Part shown: in pieces, positions 1-9,150 of the stretch | Layout: each line of letters starts with the position of its first letter | How positions within the stretch are numbered: the stretch's first letter is position 1 | Assembly: GCA_028714855.1 (NCBI GenBank) | Contig: JAQTLP010000005.1 | Coordinates: 62,001 to 126,000 of the forward strand | From: Phycisphaerae bacterium | GTDB taxonomy: Bacteria > Planctomycetota > Phycisphaerae > Sedimentisphaerales > Anaerobacaceae | Length of the DNA: 64,000 nucleotides | Direction of reading: 5' to 3' | Position numbers and translations under genes: made by a program | Notes under the pieces: generated by a model | Databases searched by the model: none | Seen by the model: the letters and a program-made list of their open reading frames with translations, nothing else | Told to the model about the DNA's origin: nothing

Positions 1-681
1 AAGATCTGCTATAGCCGCTCGTGAGAGACTTCGGAACTCCTCGTTAGTATCATATTCCTGTTTAGCTTCCCTATACAAGTCTTCAAACTCATGTAAATGT
101 GTTGGCATGACACCTGTTCTTTTGCCAACGAGAGCTCCTTCCCACCACTTGTAGATTCCGGCGATTAGCATTCCGAATTGAGTTCCCCAGTCGCCGATGT
201 GGTTTTGGCGGATAACTGTATGGTCTTCCAATTCGAGCAATCGGCAGACACAGTCGCCGAGGATTGTGCTTCGCAGATGGCCTACATGCATTTGCTTGGC
301 AATATTCGGCCCTGAAAAATCAACGACAATGTTTTTTGGCTTGTCGGCTTTTTCTATGCCGAGCCGCTTGGCGTCCTTATTTACTTCCAGAAGGCCCGCG
401 GCAACATATTCTGGTTTTACTCGCAGATTTATAAACCCCGGCCCCGCGATTTCCGGCTTTTCGCAAATATCACCTATATCGAGTTTTGCTACGATTTGCT
501 CGGCTAATTTGCGAGGATTGGTCTTGAGCTGCTTTGCCAGCGCCATTACGCCATTGACCTGATAATCGCCGAACTTGGGGTCTGTGGAGAGACAAACCTG
601 CGCCCTGCAATCCTCTTGATTGACAGCAGCGGCCATAGCGGCGCTGATTCTGTCTTCGAGTATTGTAATAACCGGTTTCAT
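1..681 (-). CDS. argS: Arginyl-tRNA synthetase, N-terminal part (cut by window edge)
   Basis: Charges tRNA-Arg with arginine in the cytoplasm. I translated it from the minus strand: it begins MKPVITILEDRISAAMAA and stays open to the left edge, giving about 227 residues. The first ~110 residues match the ArgRS-specific additional N-terminal domain that recognises the tRNA D-loop. The class I HIGH motif appears as HVGH at about residues 132-135, followed by the family-typical HIGDWGTQFGMLI stretch. The start codon overlaps the rsfS stop in an ATGA junction (678-681), so the two genes are translationally coupled. The C-terminal catalytic KMSK region and the anticodon-binding domain lie outside the window. 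Confidence 0.95.
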   Translation of the reverse strand, partial: MKPVITILEDRISAAMAAAVNQEDCRAQVCLSTDPKFGDYQVNGVMALAKQLKTNPRKLAEQIVAKLDIGDICEKPEIAGPGFINLRVKPEYVAAGLLEVNKDAKRLGIEKADKPKNIVVDFSGPNIAKQMHVGHLRSTILGDCVCRLLELEDHTVIRQNHIGDWGTQFGMLIAGIYKWWEGALVGKRTGVMPTHLHEFEDLYREAKQEYDTNEEFRSLSRAAIADL

Positions 682-1091
682 TTTTTAGGCGTTTTCTTCG
701 TCTTCCTGCTTCGCTTGGGCTTTTCCCATTTCAGCCGTTTGGCATCGCCCCAGAGCAGTTCCAAATCGTAGTAATCGCGATATTCGGCATCGAAGATGTG
801 TATTACGACATCGACATAGTCCAGCAATATCCAGCGTCCCTGCTCATAACCGGCCGAGCCGAAACGCTGCCTTCCCTGTTCTCTTGCCGCCTTGCAGATT
901 TCATCAGCAACGCTGCGCCCCTGCCTGTCGCTTGTGCCGGTTGCGATTACAAAATAGTCGGTGGCGGGCGATTTGCCTTTCAAATCCAGAATCACAATAT
1001 TGCTGCAGTGCCGTTCGTCCGCCAGTCGGGCCGCGGCCAAAACAAAGTCCCGGGCCTCTGAGTTTAGCTTCTTTGCCAAATTATGCCTCAT
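678..1091 (-). CDS. rsfS: Ribosomal silencing factor RsfS
   Basis: RsfS/Iojap family protein that binds uL14 on the 50S subunit and blocks subunit joining when nutrients are scarce. The RsfS fold is recognisable in the segment VILDLKGKSPATDYFVIATG followed by a variant of the WILLDYVDVVIHIF and YDLELLWGDA blocks that are diagnostic of the family. I chose ATG at 1091 (MRHNLAKKLN) because the 24 upstream in-frame residues run through the hppA terminator hairpin and look non-coding. Length is then 137 residues, with a Lys/Arg-rich tail. It overlaps argS by four bases. No strong Shine-Dalgarno is seen before 1091. Confidence 0.92.
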   Translation of the reverse strand: MRHNLAKKLNSEARDFVLAAARLADERHCSNIVILDLKGKSPATDYFVIATGTSDRQGRSVADEICKAAREQGRQRFGSAGYEQGRWILLDYVDVVIHIFDAEYRDYYDLELLWGDAKRLKWEKPKRSRKTKKTPKK

Positions 1092-1098
1092 TTCAATG

Positions 1099-1129
1099 AA
1101 AAACGGGGTGACCCAAACAGGCCACCCCG
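1099..1129 (-). terminator. Rho-independent terminator of hppA
   Basis: Read on the minus strand, CGGGGTG and CACCCCG form a 7-bp stem (arms 1123-1129 and 1104-1110) followed directly by five T residues. It sits 40 bp after the hppA stop and just before the chosen rsfS start. Confidence 0.85.
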
Positions 1130-1170
1130 ATAGATTACACGACAATCGAGCATTAGTCAACAATCGGCGA

Positions 1171-3585
1171 CTAACGCAGATGCAGCCATTCCCCTACAAC
1201 TGGCGCGAACTTGAGAATTACGCCTGTAAAGACCAAGCTGACCATACTCATCAGCTTGATAAGAATATTCAAGCTCGGCCCGGAGGTATCTTTGAAAGGG
1301 TCGCCGACGGTATCACCGACCACCGCTGCCTTGTGAGCAGGCGAGCCCTTACCGCCAAGGTTTCCCTTTTCGATATACTTTTTAGCGTTGTCCCACGCGC
1401 CGCCGGCGTTATTGAGCGTAACAGCGAGGACGAAGCCGCAGGTCAAACCGCCAGCAAGCAATCCCATCACGCCCGGAATACCGAGAATTATCCCGACAGC
1501 TATCGGCACGAGAATCGCCAAAAAGGACGGCAGAATCATTTCCTTCTGCGCACCCTGCGTAACAATTGAAACACACCTTGCATAGTCGGGCTTCGTTTTG
1601 CCTGTCATAATGCCGGGCATTTCCCTGAACTGCCTGCGGACCTCCTCAACGATTCTGCCTGCGCTTCTTCCGACAGCTTTCATCGTCAGCGCACAGAACA
1701 GAAACGCCATCATAGAGCCGATGAAAAGTCCCGCCAGAAGACGCGGGTTCATAATTGTCAACTGATATGCGGCGAGGAAATCGGTGATATGTGCAGTCGC
1801 GACATTGACCGCCCCTTCAACCTCCCTGCCGGGGGATGAGAAAAGAACCGTCCCAACCTTGTAAACGCCGTCAGGACTTTCGGAAGCGAAGCGGCCAATC
1901 CATATCTTTATCTCTTCGATATTTGCCGCCAAAAGAGCCATAGCCGTCAGAGCAGCCGAGCCGATTGCGAAACCTTTGCCGGTTGCGGCAGTCGTGTTGC
2001 CTAATGAATCGAGCGCATCGGTCTTTTTGCGAATCTCTGGCCCCAGTTCGCTCATCTCTGCGTTGCCGCCGGCGTTGTCGGCTATCGGCCCGTAGGCGTC
2101 AGTCGCAAGCGTAATACCAAGCGTCGCCAGCATTCCCACCGCGGCAAAGCCGATGCCGTATAATCCAATCGCCATATCGGCAAACCCGCCCGCAAACGCA
2201 TAAGCAGCAATAATGCAGATTGCTATCGTCAGCACTGGCAGCCCCGACGACATCATTCCGTTTGCAAAGCCGGTGATGAGGACCGTGCCCGAACCCATTT
2301 GTGCCTGTTCGGCTATCTCGCGGGTCGGCCTGTATTCATCGGAGGTATAGTATTCTGTAAATTGACCTATCAGAACACCCGCGACCAGACCGGAAACTAC
2401 CGAGCCGAAAATACCCCAGCTTATCCAATCCGTCATTGCGAGCAGTGCCACAGCGACAATTATCAGGAACGAGCTGCTCAGCGTTCCTGTAAGCAAGGCC
2501 CGCAGAAGATTTTTCTGTGATGCGTCTTCTTTGCAGCGAACCATAAAGATACCGATAATTGAAAGAATCGTCCCAAGACCCGCGACCAGCATCGGGGCAA
2601 GCACTGCCTTGTAGGGGTCCATACCTTTGGCCGAAAGAACATTGACCGTAAGGGCCGCTCCAAGGGCCGAGGTGGCGAGAATCGAACCGACGTAGCTTTC
2701 GAACAGGTCCGCCCCCATACCCGCTACGTCGCCGACGTTATCTCCGACGTTATCTGCGATTGTCGCGGGATTGCGAGGGTCGTCCTCAGGAATACCAGCC
2801 TCGACCTTTCCGACAAGGTCAGCTCCAACGTCAGCGGCCTTTGTATAAATGCCGCCGCCTACACGGGCAAACAACGCCTGTGTTGATGCGCCCATTCCAA
2901 ATGTAATCATCGTCGTGGTAATCTCCGTCAGTTTGTGGGCGGGATCCATACCGGCCTTGACCAGCGTAAGACCCCATAGAACCAGGCCGTTTTGCATATG
3001 CTCAGGCGTATAAACTATCTGGTCCAAAAGCCAGTACCAGAACGCTATGTTAAGCAATCCGAAGCTGACGACAACCATACCCATCACAGCCCCGGAGCGA
3101 AAAGCCACCTGCAACGCCCTGTTCAAGCTGTGCATCGCGCCCTGGGCCGTCCTGCTCGACGCATTTGTTGCCGTCTTCATTCCAAAGAAACCTGAAAGTG
3201 CGCTGAAAAATCCCGCTGTTATAAACGCCACGGGCACAAAAGGATTCTGGATGCCGATATAGGCGAGCCAGACAAATAACGCAAACAATGCCAAAAACAC
3301 CAGGGCCACAACTTTGTATTGACTGAACAGATACGCGTACGCGCCTTCACGCACGTATGAAGCGATTGTCTCCATTTTTTCATTGCCCTTCGGGGCGGCC
3401 ATCATCGTCTTGTAGAAGTAATATGCGACAATCAGACCCAGCACCGAGCTAATCGGCGCAACCCACCAAGCCCAAGGGATAGCATCCACCACGCTGGCAG
3501 CCGTAGCCGCCTCAGTTTCAGCCGCAAGGCACGTCGTTGCAAACGCCAGCACGCATCCTGCAATTCCAATCTTTCCAGCTTTCAC
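1171..3585 (-). CDS. hppA: Membrane-bound ion-translocating pyrophosphatase
   Basis: Couples pyrophosphate hydrolysis to export of H+ or Na+ across a membrane. The family signature [23 protein letters not shown] is present, followed by [21 protein letters not shown], and the C-terminal [15 protein letters not shown] region is intact. The sequence [18 protein letters not shown] has Ala where K+-independent enzymes carry Lys, which places it in the K+-dependent group; members of this group can pump Na+, H+ or both, so the ion cannot be read with certainty. About 16 membrane segments are expected. At about 804 residues it is longer than the usual 650-770, with an N-terminal signal-peptide-like stretch and a soluble insert near [14 protein letters not shown] chose GTG at 3585 because AAGGAG lies eight bases upstream; an in-frame GTG at 3594 has the Shine-Dalgarno too close. 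Confidence 0.95.
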   Translation of the reverse strand: MKAGKIGIAGCVLAFATTCLAAETEAATAASVVDAIPWAWWVAPISSVLGLIVAYYFYKTMMAAPKGNEKMETIASYVREGAYAYLFSQYKVVALVFLALFALFVWLAYIGIQNPFVPVAFITAGFFSALSGFFGMKTATNASSRTAQGAMHSLNRALQVAFRSGAVMGMVVVSFGLLNIAFWYWLLDQIVYTPEHMQNGLVLWGLTLVKAGMDPAHKLTEITTTMITFGMGASTQALFARVGGGIYTKAADVGADLVGKVEAGIPEDDPRNPATIADNVGDNVGDVAGMGADLFESYVGSILATSALGAALTVNVLSAKGMDPYKAVLAPMLVAGLGTILSIIGIFMVRCKEDASQKNLLRALLTGTLSSSFLIIVAVALLAMTDWISWGIFGSVVSGLVAGVLIGQFTEYYTSDEYRPTREIAEQAQMGSGTVLITGFANGMMSSGLPVLTIAICIIAAYAFAGGFADMAIGLYGIGFAAVGMLATLGITLATDAYGPIADNAGGNAEMSELGPEIRKKTDALDSLGNTTAATGKGFAIGSAALTAMALLAANIEEIKIWIGRFASESPDGVYKVGTVLFSSPGREVEGAVNVATAHITDFLAAYQLTIMNPRLLAGLFIGSMMAFLFCALTMKAVGRSAGRIVEEVRRQFREMPGIMTGKTKPDYARCVSIVTQGAQKEMILPSFLAILVPIAVGIILGIPGVMGLLAGGLTCGFVLAVTLNNAGGAWDNAKKYIEKGNLGGKGSPAHKAAVVGDTVGDPFKDTSGPSLNILIKLMSMVSLVFTGVILKFAPVVGEWLHLR

Positions 3586-3620
3586 TTTTTGCACTCCTTA
3601 CCAATACATCTTAATGTTTA

Positions 3621-3635
3621 TCCGCCTATGGCGGA
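3621..3635. repeat. Short palindrome TCCGCC-TAT-GGCGGA
   Basis: A 6-bp perfect stem with a 3-nt loop lies between the hppA promoter and start codon. It would form a hairpin in the hppA leader. No function can be assigned. Confidence 0.5.
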
Positions 3636-3660
3636 TTTGTTCGTGAACGTAAAACGTAGA

Positions 3661-3689
3661 AGTCTAATAAATCGAGGTTCACTTTTCAA
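3661..3689 (-). promoter_or_regulatory. Candidate sigma-70 promoter of hppA
   Basis: On the minus strand TTGAAA (3689-3684), a 17-bp spacer and TAGACT (3666-3661) precede hppA by about 75 bp. This gives an untranslated leader that contains the palindrome at 3621-3635. Both boxes match consensus only in part. Confidence 0.4.
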
Positions 3690-3910
3690 GCATTTTCCTA
3701 ACAAAAAACCGCACCACACTTTGACCCGCTAACTCCGATTGGCTGACTTTTCATGTGCGGCAGTTTGTGTCAATCCGCATTTATTCGGTGCTTTGGATTA
3801 CAACTGGAGCAGCGGTACCTCCAGGATGCTTTTGCACACCTAAACAGTGCTTTACTTCTGTTCTATTGGTAAATACAATTACTGTTTTTGAAGGTCAAAG
3901 GAACTTTCTT

Positions 3911-5272
3911 ATGAGCTCTCACGAAAAGAATAAACTTGAAGGCATCGTAAATTATTTTTGCAGAATACATCCGGTCAGGCACGTCGTACTGGGTTATTTG
4001 GCATATATTCTTATCGGCTGGGCGCTGCTTTGTCTCCCCTTTATGCAGCGGTCGGGCAGTATCGCCCATTGTCTTGACCATTTGTTTATTTCCACCTCGG
4101 CAGTTTCAACAACAGGATTAGTTACTGTTAGCATATCTGGGACGTATAACCTTTTGGGACAGATTATAGTGTTAGTTCTGATTCAGCTCGGCGGAATCGG
4201 TTATATGACTTTTGGCTCGTTTATCTTTCTGGCTCGGAGTAAACCATTGAGTAAAATTCGTATGGATGTAGCCAATGCGGTCTTTACTTTGCCGGAGTCG
4301 TTTAAAGTTTATAAATTCATCAAAAGTGTTATTACTTTTACTGCTCTTATTGAAACCACAGGAGCTGTTCTTCTTTATATAATCTTAAAAAATAAAGGCG
4401 TGGATAACGCCCTGTGGTCAGCGATATTTCATAGCGTCTCTTCCTTTTGCACCGCAGGATTTAGTCTGTATGACAACAGCTTTGAGAATTTCTCCGCTGA
4501 TTTCAGCTTGAACATTGTTATTGCGGCACTGAGTTACCTCGGAGCGGTAGGGTTCATAGTTTTTGTGGACGTATGGCGCAAACTACAAGGCAAAATCGAA
4601 CGCGTTACCCTAACAACAAAAATTATTCTCTGGGCGACTTTTTACATAAGTATTATCGGCACGTTTATTTTCTTTATAACAGAGCCGTCTATACGACTAT
4701 TACCTGCCGACAAACGTCTGCTGGCATCGTTTTTCCAGACGATGACTGCAATGACTACAGTAGGGTTTAACACGATACCTGTCGGTGCTATATCGCGGGC
4801 CTCTCTTTTACTGCTTACAACCCTTATGGTAATCGGTGCCTCTCCTTCTGGCACAGGCGGCGGATTGAAATCTACCACCTTCTCTGCGCTATGGGGACTT
4901 GTAAAAAGTACCCTCAAGGGACAAAAGGAAGTGTCCTTCTGGGGACGGATTGTTCCTGAGTACCGTGTACGGCTGGCTTGCGCGACACTGTGCTTTTATG
5001 TAACCTTCTTATTAATAGGAACGTATTTTTTGTCGTTGTGTGACGATGCTTTGGATTTTGAGAAACTGTTGTTTGAAGCAGCCTCAGCTCTGGGAACTGT
5101 CGGGCTCAGCACGGGAATTACTTCCTCTGTCACGACTATATCCAAAGTCATCCTTATCAGCCTAATGTATGCCGGCCGACTGGGACCGTTAACATTCGGA
5201 TTGTCCATGTTTGTCGGCCAGCACGGAAAAACACCGTCAGGGCAAAAACAGCCGGACGACCTGGTGATTTGA
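3911..5272 (+). CDS. trkH: TrkH-family potassium uptake protein
   Basis: Potassium-translocating membrane subunit of a Trk/Ktr-type system, about 453 residues with the expected four M1-P-M2 pore repeats. The four selectivity-filter loops can be seen in order as TTGLVTV, FCTAGFS, TTVGFNT and GTVGLST, each with its conserved glycine. The start at ATG 3911 (MSSHEKNKLEG) follows an AAGGA-like site; an in-frame ATG at 3755 would add 52 residues with no family similarity. No TrkA/KtrA regulatory subunit is adjacent, so the partner must be elsewhere. The gene stands alone between hppA and the argCJ block. Confidence 0.93.
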   Translation: MSSHEKNKLEGIVNYFCRIHPVRHVVLGYLAYILIGWALLCLPFMQRSGSIAHCLDHLFISTSAVSTTGLVTVSISGTYNLLGQIIVLVLIQLGGIGYMTFGSFIFLARSKPLSKIRMDVANAVFTLPESFKVYKFIKSVITFTALIETTGAVLLYIILKNKGVDNALWSAIFHSVSSFCTAGFSLYDNSFENFSADFSLNIVIAALSYLGAVGFIVFVDVWRKLQGKIERVTLTTKIILWATFYISIIGTFIFFITEPSIRLLPADKRLLASFFQTMTAMTTVGFNTIPVGAISRASLLLLTTLMVIGASPSGTGGGLKSTTFSALWGLVKSTLKGQKEVSFWGRIVPEYRVRLACATLCFYVTFLLIGTYFLSLCDDALDFEKLLFEAASALGTVGLSTGITSSVTTISKVILISLMYAGRLGPLTFGLSMFVGQHGKTPSGQKQPDDLVI

Positions 5273-5666
5273 AAAGTCTATCAGAAATTTTTTACACGTT
5301 ATGACCGGCGTTAATCTGCGAAATCCATCGCTAAATTTCCCCATACGCTATCCGTATTTCAATCAAAACCGTTGGTAGTCAAACCCTTAAAATCCATTTT
5401 CCCTAAATTTTTTTACTCCTTTTCTCATATCGAGTTACGAGCGACGAGTCACGAACGACGACTAAATTTTTCGCATCAATCGCGCATGTTCGCCCAATTG
5501 TATAGAGGCAGTCTACCTGTCTCGCCATAGCCTTTTGGCGACGGCGGATCTTGAAAGGAATTACTAATGAGCGGTTAATAATAATCAATTAATACTGTTT
5601 ATAATCTACTCTTCTTTTTTCTCTGTGGCTAAAATTTCAGCAGCGGAGATTGTCTGTTTATAGGGG
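5273..5666. other. Intergenic region without a supported gene
   Basis: An AT-rich 394-bp gap between trkH and repeat copy A. It contains a short degenerate run near 5440-5462 made of ACGA-like units that resembles part of the nearby repeat element, and a weak palindrome near 5526-5543. The one short open frame here shows no coding character. Confidence 0.5.
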
Positions 5667-5802
5667 AAAAATCAATCAAAACATATTAATTATGCAAAAC
5701 GAACCCAATTTTTGAAATGCCTGAAATGCTTGTAACTTTAGTAAATACCGTGACTAACAACTACGAACCACGAACTACCAACTCGAAAAAACAAACCCAA
5801 AC
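5667..5802 (-). repeat. Intergenic repeat, copy A (136 bp, inverted relative to copy B)
   Basis: Its reverse complement appears identical base for base to 9166-9301. It starts 12 bp after the argJ stop codon. Its minus-strand reading begins GTTTGGGTTTG and ends GATTGATTTTT. Only the 136-bp core is shared here; the sequence beyond it toward trkH is unrelated to the flank of copies B and C. Confidence 0.9.
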
Positions 5803-5814
5803 AAAGCCAATTTT

Positions 5815-7017
5815 TTACGTATGATAATCAGCGTTAATTGTTACATAACCTTTGCTCAGGTCGCAGCCGTAGCAGAAGTCGCTGCATTTTCCAGCCCCCA
5901 AATCCACCGTAATTGTATGTTCTTTCCGCGATATAACTTTAGAGACTTTTTTCGGGCTGAATTCCACAGGCCGACCATTCTTAAAAACTATAATATTCCC
6001 GATAGTGCAGGACAGCTTCTTCGGATTCAGCTTAACCCAGGAAGAGCCGACCGCGCAGATAATTCTTCCCCAGTTCGGGTCGCCGCCGTGAATCGCGCAT
6101 TTTACAAGGTCATAATTCGCTACCGCCCGTGCCGCCTTGGCGGCGTCGGCTTTTGTCGCGGCGCCTTCGATAACGACCTTGAACATCCGCGTCGCGCCTT
6201 CTGCATCGAGCGCCATCTGCCGGGCAAGGTCCTGGCACAAATCGACAAGCGATTTGGCGAATTTCTTATACCCAGGCCCCTGCTTAGCAATCAGCGTATT
6301 GCCAGCTATACCGGAAGCAAGAATTATCGCCGTATCGTTGGTGCTTTGATGACCATCGACAGTCAGCTTGTTCAGCGAATCGCCGATAGCAAGTCTAATT
6401 GCCTTTGCCAAAAGCGGCTTTGTTATTGCCACATCGGTAGTGATAAAGCAAAGTGTCGTTGCCATATTCGGCGCAATCATACCTGCCCCTTTGACCGTCC
6501 CTGCTATCGTAACTTTTTTACCCTGTATTGTAATTCGCCGACAAGCCGTCTTGGGTTTGGTGTCGGTGGTCATAATTGCCTTGGTGAAATCCAGTCCCGC
6601 GACAGCGGAATCCCAAAGCTCCCCTATCGCATCTGTAATGCCGGCGGAGACGGCCTTCATCGGCAGCTGCTCGCCAATAATGCCTGTCGAGGCAACGAGG
6701 ACCTCGTGTGGGTCAACCACAAGATAGCCCGCCGTTTCGGAGCACATCTTGACCGCATTTTTAACTCCCGTTTGGCCGGTGCAGGCGTTTGCATTACCGG
6801 AATTAACAACTACTGCATAGATATCTGCGCTTTTAACGTGACGTCTGCTGACCTCAACCGCCGCCGAGGTGATTTTGTTGGTCGTAAAGACCGCCGCCGC
6901 CTTTGCACTGGCTGGACAGACAATCAGTCCCAAATCGTGATTGCCCGACTTCTTTATCCCGCACTTCACCCCTGTTGCCAAAAATCCCTTCGGTGCCGTA
7001 ATTGTATTATTTGCCAT
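5815..7017 (-). CDS. argJ: Bifunctional ornithine acetyltransferase/N-acetylglutamate synthase
   Basis: Transfers the acetyl group from N-acetylornithine to glutamate, recycling acetate in the cyclic arginine pathway; it may also use acetyl-CoA. The precursor cleaves itself before the Thr of the MAPNMAT-type motif, seen here as MIAPNMATTLCFITTD, giving alpha and beta chains. The TVDGHQSTND stretch corresponds to the TVDGDTSTND family motif with two substitutions. Length is 400 residues, normal for the family. It follows argC by only 18 bp, so argC-argJ is one transcription unit. argB and argD are not in the window. Start ATG 7017 (MANNTITAPKGF). Confidence 0.95.
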   Translation of the reverse strand: MANNTITAPKGFLATGVKCGIKKSGNHDLGLIVCPASAKAAAVFTTNKITSAAVEVSRRHVKSADIYAVVVNSGNANACTGQTGVKNAVKMCSETAGYLVVDPHEVLVASTGIIGEQLPMKAVSAGITDAIGELWDSAVAGLDFTKAIMTTDTKPKTACRRITIQGKKVTIAGTVKGAGMIAPNMATTLCFITTDVAITKPLLAKAIRLAIGDSLNKLTVDGHQSTNDTAIILASGIAGNTLIAKQGPGYKKFAKSLVDLCQDLARQMALDAEGATRMFKVVIEGAATKADAAKAARAVANYDLVKCAIHGGDPNWGRIICAVGSSWVKLNPKKLSCTIGNIIVFKNGRPVEFSPKKVSKVISRKEHTITVDLGAGKCSDFCYGCDLSKGYVTINADYHT

Positions 7018-7035
7018 TTGCTCTCTCCATCATCG

Positions 7036-8046
7036 CTATTTAAGGCCGAGTGTTTCTTCAAGGCCGAAAATGATATTCATATTTTGAATCGCCTGGCCGG
7101 AAGCGCCTTTTACCAGATTATCAATCGCCGAGAAAACTACGATTCTGTCCTTTACACAGGCAGGATATACGTGACAATAATTTGTCCCTGCAACATTTTT
7201 AACGGCAGGCGCCTCCGTACAAACCTGCACAAACGTCTCGCCGGCGTAAAAATCTTTATAGAGCTTGCCCAACTGTTCGCCGGTTGTTTTCTTCTTCGGC
7301 TGGCAATATACCGTCGAGAGGATTCCTCTGTCGAAAGGTCCTGCGTGCGGCTGGAACAACATTTGAACATCACTGCCGGCGATTTCACCTGCGATTTGCT
7401 CCATCTCAGGCATATGACGGTGCGTACCTATGCCGTAAGCAAAAATGTTCTCGTTCATATTCGGAAAATGAAATTTAACCGATGGGTTTTTACCCGCTCC
7501 CGATGTTCCGGTTACAGCGTTGACGATAATCGAATCGGTCTCAATGAGACCATTCTTCAGCAGCGGTGCAATTGCCAAGAGTGCTCCTGTGGGAAAACAA
7601 CCCGGATTGGCAATCAAACTGGCGCCTTTTATCTGGTCACGGAACAATTCCGGCAGGCCATAAACCGCATGTTTAAGATTGGCCGTGTCGGTATGTTTCA
7701 CCTGGTAAAATTTTTCGTAAACTTCTGTATTTTTGATACGGTAGTCCGCGCTGAAGTCAACGACCTTTAGCCCGGCCTTGAGAAGTTTCGGCACAAATCC
7801 CATTGAAACTTTATGCGGAAGACAGCACAGCGCAACGTCAGCCAGGCCGGAGAGCTTGTCAATATCCAACGGCTCAATTTGCAAACCGCATCGCCCCTTA
7901 AAACGCGGAAAAACTTCCTCGACTGCCCCGCACTCTTCCGGCAGCGCGCTCAGGTAAGTAAGTTCCGCCTCATTATGGCGCAGGATTATCTCTATCGACT
8001 CGGCTCCGGTATAACCGCTCGCTCCGATGATTGCAACACGTATCAT
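7036..8046 (-). CDS. argC: N-acetyl-gamma-glutamyl-phosphate reductase
   Basis: NADPH-dependent reduction of N-acetylglutamyl phosphate to the semialdehyde, third step of arginine synthesis. The N-terminal Rossmann motif is GASGYTGAE at residues 8-16. The catalytic cysteine is Cys150 in the family motif ANPGCFPTGA. Length is 336 residues, typical of the family. The start at ATG 8046 (MIRVAIIGASG) lies just after the rpsI terminator and follows an AAGGAG-like site, so argCJ may be transcribed from read-through or from a promoter inside the short gap. Confidence 0.96.
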   Translation of the reverse strand: MIRVAIIGASGYTGAESIEIILRHNEAELTYLSALPEECGAVEEVFPRFKGRCGLQIEPLDIDKLSGLADVALCCLPHKVSMGFVPKLLKAGLKVVDFSADYRIKNTEVYEKFYQVKHTDTANLKHAVYGLPELFRDQIKGASLIANPGCFPTGALLAIAPLLKNGLIETDSIIVNAVTGTSGAGKNPSVKFHFPNMNENIFAYGIGTHRHMPEMEQIAGEIAGSDVQMLFQPHAGPFDRGILSTVYCQPKKKTTGEQLGKLYKDFYAGETFVQVCTEAPAVKNVAGTNYCHVYPACVKDRIVVFSAIDNLVKGASGQAIQNMNIIFGLEETLGLK

Positions 8047-8061
8047 ACTATCTCCTTATCA

Positions 8062-8092
8062 ATAAAAAAAAGCCGCCTATTTCCCGGCGGCT
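8062..8092 (-). terminator. Rho-independent terminator of rplM-rpsI
   Basis: On the minus strand AGCCGCC (8092-8086) pairs with GGCGGCT (8077-8071) around an 8-nt loop and is followed by a run of T residues. It lies 32 bp after the rpsI stop and 16 bp before the argC start. Confidence 0.9.
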
Positions 8093-8123
8093 TATTGTAA
8101 TCACCAAATGTGAAAAATGCAAA

Positions 8124-8603
8124 TTAACGTTTCGAGAACTGGTATCTTTTCCTTGCTCCGGATTTTCCGGGCTTTTTTCTCTCGACCATCCTGCTGTCAC
8201 GTGTAAGATACCCGCCGTCACGTAACGCCGGGAGATAGTTTTCGTCGTAGTTTTTCAGCGCCCGTGCGATTCCCAAACGTGTAGCGCCGGACTGGCCGGT
8301 AGTTCCGCCGCCGCGGACGTTAACAAAAATATCGAACGCTTTTTCGCACTCGACCGCCTTTAAGGGCGCAAGAACAGCTTCTTTATCCTGCGTTCTGGCA
8401 AAGTAGTTACCAAACTCTCTTTTATTAATGAGCAATTTGCCGTCGCCGGGTCTGATTCGCACGCGAGCGACAGAACTTTTCCTTCTGCCAAGGCCCCAGA
8501 AGAAAGCGCTCTTTTCCGGCTTCTTTTCGGTTTTGTGCTGCGGCTTCGGCGCCGCAACTGCTTTCGGACTATCAACAGGATTATCGTTTTGGGCTTCTGC
8601 CAT
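8124..8603 (-). CDS. rpsI: 30S ribosomal protein uS9
   Basis: Small-subunit protein whose C-terminal tail reaches the P site. The uS9 blocks GLGRRKSSVARVRI, NVRGGGTTGQSGATRLGIARAL and the invariant C-terminal QFSKR are present. At 159 residues it has about 35 extra N-terminal residues, Ala/Pro/Lys-rich (for example KAVAAPKPQHKTEKK), compared with the ~130-residue norm. It follows rplM by 6 bp, the standard rplM-rpsI order. Confidence 0.97.
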   Translation of the reverse strand: MAEAQNDNPVDSPKAVAAPKPQHKTEKKPEKSAFFWGLGRRKSSVARVRIRPGDGKLLINKREFGNYFARTQDKEAVLAPLKAVECEKAFDIFVNVRGGGTTGQSGATRLGIARALKNYDENYLPALRDGGYLTRDSRMVERKKPGKSGARKRYQFSKR

Positions 8604-8609
8604 AAATTT

Positions 8610-9050
8610 CTACTTCCCTTTAAACAGCTCTATTTTTTCGGGTTTCTGTGCCTGATGGTCGTGTTCCGGTCCGCGGTAAACCTTTAGTTTTTTCAACATA
8701 TCCCTAGCCAAAGCATTCTTCGGCAGCATTCTTCTTACCGCCAGTTCTATTACCTTTTCAGGTTTTTTCGCCATCATCTCAGCAAAGCTGACGTATTTAT
8801 GGCCGCCGGGATAAAGGGTGTAATAATCGTATTCTTTCGCCTCGGCTTTCTTGCCGGTTACCTTCACTTTGGCGGCGTTTATCACAATTACGAAATCACC
8901 CGTATCGATATGAGGGGTGTATGTGGGCTTGGTTTTGCCCATAAGTATTGGGGCTATCCTGGCCGCCATTCTGCCTAAAACCGCCCCGTCGGCATCGACT
9001 AACAGCCATTTTTGCTCAACTTCACCTTTTTTCGCTAAAAAGCTTTTCAT
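8610..9050 (-). CDS. rplM: 50S ribosomal protein uL13
   Basis: Large-subunit assembly protein. The blocks WLLVDADGAVLGRMAARIA, GKTKPTYTPHIDTGDFVIVINA and RMLPKNALARDMLKKLKVYRG identify uL13. I chose ATG 9050 (MKSFLAKKGE), which fits family length (about 146 residues) and has GGGA nine bases upstream; in-frame ATGs at 9062 and 9077 would add 4 or 9 residues. It leads the rplM-rpsI operon. Confidence 0.96.
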   Translation of the reverse strand: MKSFLAKKGEVEQKWLLVDADGAVLGRMAARIAPILMGKTKPTYTPHIDTGDFVIVINAAKVKVTGKKAEAKEYDYYTLYPGGHKYVSFAEMMAKKPEKVIELAVRRMLPKNALARDMLKKLKVYRGPEHDHQAQKPEKIELFKGK

Positions 9051-9075
9051 AGAAATTCCCATAGAGAAAACCAGC

Positions 9076-9103
9076 ATTTTAGCCGATTACACCGATTTGT
9101 CAA
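9076..9103 (-). promoter_or_regulatory. Sigma-70 promoter of rplM-rpsI
   Basis: TTGACA (9103-9098), a 16-bp spacer and TAAAAT (9081-9076) on the minus strand. The expected transcript start near 9069 gives a leader of only about 20 nt, too short for the L13-leader type of autoregulation. Confidence 0.7.
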
Positions 9104-9150
9104 ATACTGAACTGGCAAAATCTTAAGAATTTTCAACAGCTTGCCCCCTT

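Noticed and set aside
5821-7770. A 649-codon open frame on the plus strand
   Set aside because: It lies antisense to argJ and argC, which are clearly coding by family match. The translation is Cys/Arg/Asn-rich with no domain, a known shadow effect of codon bias.
9070-9150. L13-type autoregulatory leader of rplM
   Set aside because: The promoter leaves only about 20 nt of leader, too short for a structured element.
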